The translations under genes and the position numbers were made by a program. Positions 1-8,200 of a DNA stretch of 47,331 bases are shown piece after piece. Under the pieces are notes generated by a model, which searched no databases, was not told the DNA's origin, and was given only the letters and a program-made list of their open reading frames with translations. Numbering within the stretch: the stretch's first letter is position 1; each line of letters begins with the position of its first letter. Source of the stretch: a virus; the IMG/VR virus record IMGVR_UViG_3300046170_000212, positions 1-47,331 of that record; one strand, 5' to 3'.

Positions 1-434
1 AATCAGCTAAAGGGACTTTCATAAGAAAAAACCCTACACTTTTAAAATTACTTAGAAAACTTAAAATCAATACAAATGAAACTTGGGATAAAATACTGGC
101 AGATGGTGGTAGTGTTCAAGGTCTATCTGAGCTTGACGGGGTTGTGGTTGGACCACACGATGTACCGGCTAAAGACGTTTTTAAAACGTTTAAAGAGATC
201 AATCAGCTCGAACTAGTAAATCAAGCTGGTATACGACAACAGTACATAGATCAGTCCGTTAGTTTAAACCTAGCGTTTCCTAGTGTGGCTACACCTAAAT
301 GGATCAATCAAGTTCATATGTCAGCATGGAAGAAAGGTATTAAGACCTTGTACTATACTAGAACTGAATCAGTGCTTCGCGGTGATATAGCACAACAAGC
401 TATGAGTGAAGATTGTATTGCCTGTGATGGATAA
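1..434 (+). CDS. nrdA: Ribonucleotide reductase class I large (alpha) subunit, C-terminal part, truncated by window start
   Basis: The frame is open from base 3 to the TAA at 432-434 (143 codons), with the 5' part outside the window. The family reduces ribonucleoside diphosphates to deoxy forms for phage DNA synthesis. The visible part holds the end of the barrel (IDQSVSLNL) and then AWKKGIKTLYYTRTES. The adjacent YY matches the two radical-transfer tyrosines of class I enzymes (E. coli KTLYYQNT). The C-terminus CIACDG has the C-x-x-C pair that re-reduces the active site. An ATG at 144 lies inside the conserved domain and is not the start. The gene converges with the minus-strand late block. 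The beta subunit is not in the window. Confidence 0.93.
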   Translation, partial: SAKGTFIRKNPTLLKLLRKLKINTNETWDKILADGGSVQGLSELDGVVVGPHDVPAKDVFKTFKEINQLELVNQAGIRQQYIDQSVSLNLAFPSVATPKWINQVHMSAWKKGIKTLYYTRTESVLRGDIAQQAMSEDCIACDG

Positions 435-442
435 AAACAATG

Positions 443-468
443 AAGGGGACCTCGTTTGAGATCCCCTT
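443..468. terminator. Bidirectional hairpin between convergent nrdA and late block
   Basis: The stem is AAGGGGACCTC, loop GTTT, then GAGATCCCCTT. On the plus strand it has one C-A mismatch. On the minus strand the same position is a U-G wobble, giving a full 11-bp stem, and the minus transcript then runs into a short U tract (CATTGTTTTTATCC). The hairpin sits 8 nt after the nrdA stop and about 50 nt after the last minus-strand gene, so it probably ends both transcripts. Confidence 0.75.
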
Positions 469-515
469 CGGTTACAGGAACTTTTGGGTATGGTACGCCC
501 AGTTATCTTTGTTCC

Positions 516-656
516 TTATTTTTTACAGACACACTCTGCTACTGGACAGTCTTTTACGTTAACAATTAATTTAGACACTAACCAGTTCCATTTACACATT
601 AGCTTGCACCAGCAAGCCTGCATCCATAATCCTAATTTTACTAATAATTTTCCCAT
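516..656 (-). CDS. Small Cys/Trp-rich hypothetical protein (46 aa)
   Basis: ATG at 656 to TAA at 516-518, reading MGKLLVKLGLWMQACWCKLM and ending in ECVCKK. It has six cysteines in 46 residues (CWC, one more Cys in the N-terminal half, DC, CVC) and a mildly hydrophobic N-terminus. It starts 3 nt after the stop of the upstream gene, as expected for the last gene of the minus-strand block. The spacing of the cysteines could allow metal binding or a disulfide-linked membrane-peripheral peptide, but no family is recognised. Translation start support is modest because no Shine-Dalgarno is visible. Confidence 0.5.
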   Translation of the reverse strand: MGKLLVKLGLWMQACWCKLMCKWNWLVSKLIVNVKDCPVAECVCKK

Positions 657-659
657 AAT

Positions 660-893
660 TTAATCGTTTTCTTCTTGTCTTAATTTAAGCTGCCCATTTA
701 CGCATTCATACTCTTGTATCTCCGCATTAAACTCTTTTAAGTTTTGAGCTGGAGTAATAGGCTTTTCATATTTTTGCATTTTACCATCAACTCTTTTTAC
801 TGATGTTTTTGATTTTCTTTTCATGTACTCAGCTTTTTTCTTTGCTTTTGCTTCTGCACATTTATCCTGATAAAACGGTGATCTACTTCTCAT
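660..893 (-). CDS. Lys-rich hypothetical protein (77 aa)
   Basis: ATG at 893 overlaps the stop of the upstream gene (ATGA), which suggests translational coupling. The N-terminal half is strongly basic (RSRSPFYQDK, then AKAKKKAEYMKRKSK). The C-terminal half is acidic and amphipathic (NLKEFNAEIQEYE). No domain is recognised. It belongs to a run of short basic proteins downstream of the giant virion protein and around the lysis cassette. Confidence 0.6.
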   Translation of the reverse strand: MRSRSPFYQDKCAEAKAKKKAEYMKRKSKTSVKRVDGKMQKYEKPITPAQNLKEFNAEIQEYECVNGQLKLRQEEND

Positions 894-1174
894 GATTTTT
901 TTGATTTATTTTTTTGACAAAAGTTTCTAGCTGCTTCTACGCTACCGAAACCCCACTTTTTTAGTGCCATTGCTTTTTTAGTTGGTTCGCCTTTAGCATT
1001 TTTCATTGCTCCAGCCATACCAGCAAATCTACAAGCAAATGACACTCTTCGCTTGTTAGTTCCTTTTGTAAGTCTCTTACCTAATTTCTTACCGGTTTCA
1101 GATGTATACTCTGACCGCATTTTTCTATTCTGCTTTTCGTAAGCTTTTTCTTTTATGTTTACTGGTGATTTCAT
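890..1174 (-). CDS. Small basic protein with a conserved FACRFAGM-type segment (94 aa)
   Basis: ATG at 1174 lies 1 nt after the restored end of the M15 endolysin (TAA at 1176-1178). The protein is Lys/Arg-rich. Its centre, RRVSFACRFAGMAGAM, and the later ALKKWGFGSVEAARNFC resemble short proteins of unknown function in marine phages and large DNA viruses, of the DUF6321/DUF5872-like kind (from memory, not checked). The two conserved Cys could bind metal. A role in DNA condensation or as a minor virion protein is possible but not shown by the sequence. Confidence 0.65.
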   Translation of the reverse strand: MKSPVNIKEKAYEKQNRKMRSEYTSETGKKLGKRLTKGTNKRRVSFACRFAGMAGAMKNAKGEPTKKAMALKKWGFGSVEAARNFCQKNKSKKS

Positions 1175-1175
1175 A

Positions 1176-1530
1176 TTAATATGTCCAAATTACATTTTGT
1201 GATTTATCTTTGTCGATGTCTACGTGTATAAAAGTGCTAGCAACACCTATACGATTAAAACCTACCTCTATCAACGCTGTAAGCATTTCAAATCTATCAT
1301 TAGATCTTACGCATGCCTACATCAATTGCTAAGCCTTTTAAATGCGAAGATGAATCAACACCACCAACTTTACGGTTGTGAGACTCAGTTCTGTATCCAC
1401 TAGTTACACGTATAGGCTTACCATATATCTCACGAGCTTTGTCTATCATATCTAAAAGCTCAGGATCCATAAGCTGACCACTACCTTGTATATCAGGTGA
1501 ATCAAATTCTTCGTAATTAAAGTATTTCAT
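1176..1530 (-). CDS. M15-family peptidase (endolysin), split by a one-base frameshift
   Basis: The family (VanY / L-alanyl-D-glutamate or D-Ala-D-Ala carboxypeptidase fold) cleaves peptidoglycan peptides and acts here as the lysin. Frame 1 (ATG 1530 to TAA 1300) gives SGYRTESHNRKVGG and SSHLKGLAIDV, with zinc ligands H63 and D70, and then stops. The next frame continues without interruption as CVRSNDRFEMLTALIEVGFN, then STFIHVD (third ligand, about H102), ending VIWTY at 1176. Removing one G of the GG at 1316-1317 gives DVACVRSNDRF and a 117-aa protein of normal family length. The ATG overlaps the holin stop (ATGA). As written, the 76-aa product lacks the last zinc ligand and should be inactive. 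Confidence 0.88.
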
Positions 1531-1685
1531 TCTTCTTCTTTTTTAATATTTATCCACTTAGAAATGGTATAGCCAATAGTTATTAGTAGTAATACAATTT
1601 TCAAACCGTCTTCTATTTGTGTAAAGGTTGTAACGCCTAACGCCCCTGCGTTCATAGCGTATAGTTTAATATCTGATAAACTCAT
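1527..1685 (-). CDS. Small holin-like membrane protein (52 aa)
   Basis: The chosen ATG at 1685 has GGAG six bases upstream and overlaps the stop region of the preceding gene. A longer frame from 1715 begins inside that gene and is less likely. The protein MSLSDIKLYAMNAGALGVTT has one or two hydrophobic segments (AMNAGALGVTTF and GLKIVLLLITIGYTI) and ends with the charged tail NIKKEEE, the plan of small phage holins. Its stop overlaps the M15 endolysin start, so the two form a holin-lysin cassette. The membrane-permeabilising role is inferred from size, topology and position. Confidence 0.72.
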   Translation of the reverse strand: MSLSDIKLYAMNAGALGVTTFTQIEDGLKIVLLLITIGYTISKWINIKKEEE

Positions 1686-1686
1686 T

Positions 1687-1872
1687 TTATTCTCCGCATT
1701 TTTTTGATGGATCATCTACTCTTCTCCAATCTTCTTTTTCAAACCAGTCTCTGAGTGTAGCTCCTTTTTTACGAGCGCCTTTGACATTTGTCTTAGACGA
1801 TCTTTTATATTTACCCTTTGCGCCAGCGGATTTTTTAGAGTTAACTAGCTTTTTTCTCTCCTCTTTACTCAT
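1687..1872 (-). CDS. Small basic protein (61 aa)
   Basis: It is Lys/Arg-rich (MSKEERKKLVNSKKSAGAKG) with the C-terminal motif LRDWFEKEDWRRVDDPSKKC. The DWF...DW...DDPSKKCGE pattern resembles short conserved proteins found in marine phages and large DNA viruses, function unknown. It lies directly upstream of the holin, whose ATG touches this stop. A nucleic-acid-binding role is possible from the charge only. Confidence 0.65.
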   Translation of the reverse strand: MSKEERKKLVNSKKSAGAKGKYKRSSKTNVKGARKKGATLRDWFEKEDWRRVDDPSKKCGE

Positions 1873-1877
1873 GCTTC

Positions 1878-2093
1878 TTATTTTAGAAGCAGGCTAAGCA
1901 AGGTTTTAGTTGTACCACCACCTTTTTGTTTATTAAGTGGAGATCTTTTTTCTTCTGCATGAGCTAAGCCTACTTTGTTACCATCTCCTTTACCAGAAAC
2001 AGCAGCAGTTCTATTGCGCATCTTATTCCAAGGTTTTGAGTGCATAACTGTAGCATCGCAATGCATCATAGGTGTTTTTTGTGAATATGCCAT
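1878..2093 (-). CDS. Hypothetical protein, Gly/Lys-rich (71 aa)
   Basis: It begins MAYSQKTPMMHCDATVMHSK and is rich in Met, His and Lys, with a GKGDGNKVG stretch and KGGGTTKTLLSLLLK at the end. Its ATG overlaps the TAA of the preceding small gene (TAATG). No domain is recognised. The style resembles the His/Met-rich small proteins around 34080-34830, so it may be a minor virion or packaging-associated peptide, but this is only a compositional analogy. Confidence 0.55.
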   Translation of the reverse strand: MAYSQKTPMMHCDATVMHSKPWNKMRNRTAAVSGKGDGNKVGLAHAEEKRSPLNKQKGGGTTKTLLSLLLK

Positions 2094-2251
2094 TACTTTT
2101 TCTTTTTACCTCCGAACTTACCAGGTCCACCAGCTTTAGTACATCTTACGCCCCAGCCTGAAGCATAAGCACTAGGCCAAACTTTAAATTTCTTTTTTGC
2201 AGCAGCTTTACATGCTGAACTTATTTTACCGTATAAAGGACTATTTGCCAT
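2093..2251 (-). CDS. Small basic protein with KVWPSAYASGWGV motif (52 aa)
   Basis: ATG at 2251, overlapping the last 11 nt of the giant virion gene, to TAA at 2093-2095. It reads MANSPLYGKISSACKAAAKK, then KFKVWPSAYASGWGVRC, and ends in GGPGKFGGKKKK. The WPSAYAS core is characteristic of DUF5872-like short proteins of marine viruses (recalled, not searched). Function is unknown. The start and the stop both overlap neighbours, so it is translated as part of the same operon. Confidence 0.68.
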   Translation of the reverse strand: MANSPLYGKISSACKAAAKKKFKVWPSAYASGWGVRCTKAGGPGKFGGKKKK

Positions 2252-5200
2252 CTTTTTTCTTTTTTTGTAATGCGATTATTTTTTTAACTCTGTCTTCTTC
2301 GTAACGAAGTTTTTTAATTTCAGCTCTTGTTAAACCTAAATCTAATAACATCTGTTTTTGTTGAACTGTACTTGTTTCTTTTTTCATATTAGAAACATCT
2401 AAATCATATTGCTGCCCTGGTGTTAAAGGCTTTACAGGATCAAATCCTCCGTAATAACCAAGCCCAACATCCCATGTTGACCAGCCTAAGGCTAAAGCTA
2501 CTTTTTGCCATTTTTCAGACTGCTCACTCATTATACCTCTAATATTGTTTAACTTAGATATAGCTCTGTCAAGAGGTAGATTAGTTAAACCAGATATAAC
2601 TTGAGCTCCTGCTAAATAAGCTGGATTATCAAGACTAAAACCTTTTTCGTCCATAGTTTTTCTTTCCCAAGTAAAAGTGTTAGCTGCTGATCTTAGTTTT
2701 CTAAATTTAGAATCTAGCGGAGGTGAAAAATCAAATAAATCATAAACAGCTTTTACAAACTTAGGTGATCTTTTATCGTTTTCTTTGGCTAAAGTTATTA
2801 AAGCGTTTTTCAAAGATAAAACAGCTTTACCTTGTATACCTAAACCTGACAATAATGAATCAGCCATGCCATTTGCTATTCTACCAGCTTTATCTTCTTT
2901 TTGTTCATCTTCTTCATCTTCTCCAAACGCCTCAGAAAATAAAGCGTTCTGTAAAGCACTAAATATAAGGTTTTGTGCAACACCATAAAAAGCTATAGTC
3001 CCTACATTTTTCTTCCAATCACCTCTACCAGCTTTTAAATCCTGTGCAGATCTTTTTATTATACGAGCATACTGCATTGGTGTGTTAGCAAAAGCTAAAA
3101 CAACACGACCTGCTCCACTTGCTTGCTGTTGTGATATTTTACTAGGATTACTTGACTGCTGATTTTTTTCTGCTATAGCATAAAAGTCTTCAAAAGCTTT
3201 TTCTTGAGCCATTTCAGCAGGTAAACCTTGTTTGGTATACATGTCTAATTGGTTTCTATAAAAAGCTGCACCACCAGTTGCTATTGCAAAACTATCAGCA
3301 AATCTAGTTAACAAAAAACCTTTATTAAGTAAGTAACTTAAAGCGGCTTTAGGTTTGTTAGAGCTTTCAGCAACAGCATCAGCTATTTCAGATTCACTTA
3401 CGTTTATTTTTAAACCATTTCTTCTTTCTACTAAATAAGGAGAGTTCATTAATGTATTAAAATCTTTCCAATATTGTTTTTGATTAGCTAAAGCTTTAGC
3501 TGAGTTTATGATACCGTTATTTCCTACACCTATAAAGTTAACCGCTGAAAGCGTCTGTAAAACTGCTGATCTAGTGTTAAGAAACATAATAGCACCAACT
3601 GAATTATTAAGCCAGTCTAGTAATTGATTAACAACTCTAGATCCGCCAATAGGTCTATTAGAACCACTCTTCATTCTACGAAGTTGATCTCGCAACGCTT
3701 CTACGTATTTAGGACCATACGCAGCCTCTAGCTTATTCATGTTCTTTTCAGAAAATATAATGTCTACATTTTCTTGCCACTCTTGTAAGTACTGTTTTCT
3801 ATTTACTTTGTTTATGTCATTTAATATATCACTAGTAATAGTTCCACCTAGCCAGTCTTTACTTGGAGCAGGATATGGTTTACCTTTTTGGATTTTAATA
3901 AGCTCATCAACAAAGGTATTCATTTCAGGATTATTGTCTATAAAATCATTAAGAGCTTTTAAGTCAGTTTTAGATAAACCAGGTACGTTTAAACCTTGTC
4001 TTGTCCAAGCTGCAACTCTAGCTGCTTGAGAAAAAGTAAAACCACCATAACCCATTTCTTTTGATAAACTTTTAGGTAGTGTTTTTAAATTCTTTTTTAA
4101 AGCTTTAAAATCATTAGCAGCCTGTATCTTAGCTTTTGTTACTGCTAATTCCGCTCTGTCGTATGTATCGATTAAATTTTTCTTGTAAAAATCTAGTTGA
4201 GCATCTCCTATTTTTCCTTTGCCTAGTGTTTTGTATAATAAACCTAAAAAATCTTCAGCAGAAGGACTTGTAAGAAAACTAAATCTACCTTTTTTCTTAC
4301 CTGTCATTTGACCTCTTGCTTTGGAATACTCTTTAAAAGTCTCAATACCAGTAGAACTTTCTATTATATCATTAAATATTTTATCAAAAGTTTTAACTTT
4401 ACTAAACTTAGCTATTTGCACTTCTGAATCAACATCTACTTGACTTAAAACTTCTTGCACAGCTTCTACGTTTTTATAAGCATCATCTGCAAAGTAAAAA
4501 TCATTATAACCTTGAGCGGCTTTACCTGCAACCCAATTACCTTTAGCCATTGGTGATCCGTCAGCTAAACCTGTTATATTTTCTATAGGTAAGTTTAAAC
4601 CAATGCCATCTAAAAACGTTTGTATAGCCTGAGCAGAAGCTTGTGGTCTTGCTGTTAAAACAAATATGTCTTTGCTGCCAAACTTATCTTGTCTGCGTAA
4701 AGCTAGATCAGCTAGTGGTCCTTTGGCAGTGCCTTTAGCAACGCCTTCAAAATTACTAAAATCAAATGTAGCGCCTTCAGATTCTAATTGAGTAGCTGTT
4801 TCAGCAAACTTAGCTGCAGATATTTCTGTACTAGTTCCATCTAGTTTATTTACTATAACTTTTTCTTTGGTCTTAGCAAGAGTGTCATCAAAATCAAATA
4901 CGCTAATACCTTTTTTAGGAGCGTCTAAAGCTCTAGCTTTTCTAGCAGCTTGATCATAAGTACCTAAAACTGTTAACTGTTCAGCTATAGTCATTTCAGG
5001 ATTTACTTTGCCACCATATGTTTTAGTATTTTTCTTACTAGATTTTAATTCTAAAGCTGCGATTGGCTCATAAGCTTTTATCCTGTCTTGAGCTAGTTTA
5101 GCTATATTTTTGCTAATCATTTCCGCTTGAACCTTTGCTTTTTGATTATCGTTTAGCTTAAAGTAATTTGCTTCACCAAATAATCTATTAGAAACAACTT

Positions 5201-8200
5201 CAACCATACCAAAAGTATCAAACTTTTTCATAGCAGTTTTATCCATTGTAACATCTACTTTAATATCACCAACTAATTGCTCATTTATTAATTTATTTTG
5301 AGCATATATGATATTTGGATTTTTCTTAGAAGCTTTTGATTGAACGCCAACATTGTTTATTTCAGCTAAAGTTTTACCCGTTTTAGCATCTATTATGTTA
5401 TTTAAGTTTATATTAGCCGTTGTAAATCTAACAACAGGATTATCAAATATACTATAACCTTCTGGCAGAGTAGACGCTAGTCCAGCTCTATCTAATTTAG
5501 TATCATCAATTTTTGAAAGCTGAGTTTGAGTATAGTTTTTTCTAATAGCTTCCATTACTGGGCCAGTGGCGTTATTCTTTAAACCCCATATAATACTAGC
5601 ACCTATAACAGAAGCAGGTGGATTATGTTCTTCTCTAAATTTAGCTCCTGTTTTATCACTTGCTTTTCCATCTGTAGCATAATCAAAGCTTGTTGAAACA
5701 TTAACAAATGGAGCAGCTATTTTTATTATACCTCTAGTAGCTTGATAACCTTGAGCTATAAATGTAGCTGCAATTTTCATTGACATGCCGTTGTTTACGG
5801 CTTCTTGAAGTTGATTAACAGTATTTTCTAAAATATCCATATTTATTTTAGACTGCTCAAGATTTTTATCTACAAAGTTTTTATCTATTTTTTGATCTTT
5901 CTTTATAGATATTCTTTTTGATTTTAAAGCGGGTTTTTTTGTGTTTAAAATAGCAGCTTCTTTAGCTAGTTTAAAAGCAGGATCTGTAACACCATAATAA
6001 AGTCTACCTCTTGCCGGTAGAAAAGTTCCATCTTTTACAGCTTTGTTATAGGCTTTTGTTCCTTCTTTTACTTTACTACCGTCTGTTAAAGTGAAAAACT
6101 TAACATCGTTTATTTTTTGATATTGTCTTCCTGAATTAGCAAATGCACTACCTAAGAAGGTATTTAAATCTAAACCATACTTTTCAATAGCTTGTAAAGT
6201 CTGTGCTTGAACTTCAACTCTATTTTCTGGAGTTATAGATATATCACCAATATCAGTTTTTTCTGTAACTTGATTTATATTTTTTAAATTAGAAACCTCT
6301 TTTACCTCATCAAGTTGCTTTTTGCTTAGTTTTTCTACCTTAGGTTTTTTACTAAACTTAACACCTGTAGTTTTTCTAGCTATAGCATCAGGTACTGCTT
6401 GTTCAAATACTCTGTTTCTAAGTGACAATGCTATTAAACCTTTTATTGTTTGAGCCTCACTAGCTCTATAAACAGGCTTTACCATGTCACCTAATAAATC
6501 CTTATAGTCTTTAATAGTTTTACTTTTATCTAAAACAAATTGACCTTTATCGTTTTTCTTATATAAAGCTTTCTTTACGTTTTCAGGTATAAATGTAGCT
6601 TTACCAGTTCCAGGAGCAAATGCATCAGGTAGATTATTAAAATCTCTTTGAGCATTAGTATCTAAATATTGTTTTACAGCGGTTAGAGCACCAGAGGTAG
6701 CATCCTTCTTTGATATGTTTTTAGTTTTATCTGTAAAAACCTTAGCCGGCATACCAGTTGCTTTTTCTATTAAAGCAGCTAGTGCAGGTCCTATGTTTTT
6801 AGTTTGACCGAAAGTTGTTACTGGTCCCATAGCCTCTAGATCTTTAGCTATAGCTTCGTCAAATTGTTTTTGAACGTCTTCGTTTATTTCTGCTTGAGTT
6901 TTGCCTTCTGTAGTGACATCAAGATTACCAACAAAGTCTGATGTAAACTTAGTTGTTTCTCTTGGTGATTGAGCTTTTCTAGTTTCAGTCTCTGCTGTTA
7001 CATCACCATCTGTTTTAGTTGTAACATTTGAAGCTGTATCTATGCTTTGATCAATACCTTGCTCAACAGATTTAATCCCTAGTCTTTCAGCTAAACTATT
7101 AGCTCTTAAAAAACCTCTACTTGTAATAAACTTTTCTAAAGGTTGTTTAGCTAGAAACTCATTGTTAACCATTGTAGTTATATCAGACTTCATGGATTCT
7201 ACAAAGTCTTGTCGTGTAACACCTTTTTTAGCATCTGGTGCTATAGGATCATACAGTGCTTTAGTTCTACTTTCTACAAAACTATCAACAGTGGGTTTTA
7301 TATCTGCGGCTAGTTCGGTTTCTAATCTTTGCTGCTTAACACTTTTTACAAAAGGTTTGTCAAACTTTTTAGCCAAGGCTTCACCTTCTTTTTGTAGCTC
7401 TTGTATTTCTTTTACTTTATTTTGAGCTTGTTGATCTTGCTCAGGCGTAAGCTTTCTAGACTCTTTAACAGTGCCTAAATCTACTTCTGTAGCTAGACCC
7501 ATATCTACCTCTGCGGTATCTAAAGTTTGTTGAGACAAACCTTTACCACTTATAACATCTGAATTAAATCCTTTTAAGAAGTCTAAAACTTGGTCACCAT
7601 CTTTAAAACTTTGCTTCCAACCTATTGTTTCTAAGAAATTATTTAAAAACGTTTTTAATTTTCCAGGTTTAGTTACTGTAATACCTGTATTTCCGTTAGC
7701 GTCTGGAGTAAGAGCATCGCTGGTAACCGCCATTACTTCTTCATAAAAAGTAGCTTCGTTTATTTTACCGTCTTTTAAATCAGCTTCATATTCATTTAAT
7801 AAAGATTGAGTTTCAGCGCTAACCTTTATATCAGGGTTGCTATCTAGACTGTTTTTCAAATCCATACCCATTTTAGCTAATTTAGCCGGATCCATTTTAG
7901 CAGCAAAAGCATGTAGTATTTCATGCTTGTCTGCGGGTAAAACCCCGTCAGCCTCACTTGAAGCGTTATTTATAATAACCTGTTGAGTACCATCAGGCAG
8001 AGTAGCTATTAAACCGTAACCCTGATCTTTAGCGTCTAAAGTTTCACCCGCTTCGTTAGTTGCTACTTCTACTTTTATGCCTTGAGCTTTCAATGTTTCA
8101 ATACCGCCTAAAAACTCTTCTGTAGTATCAAACCTAGATATACCAGTATCGCCTAACTGTTCAGCTACAACATCTGATCCCTCTCGAACTCTTTGTGTTA

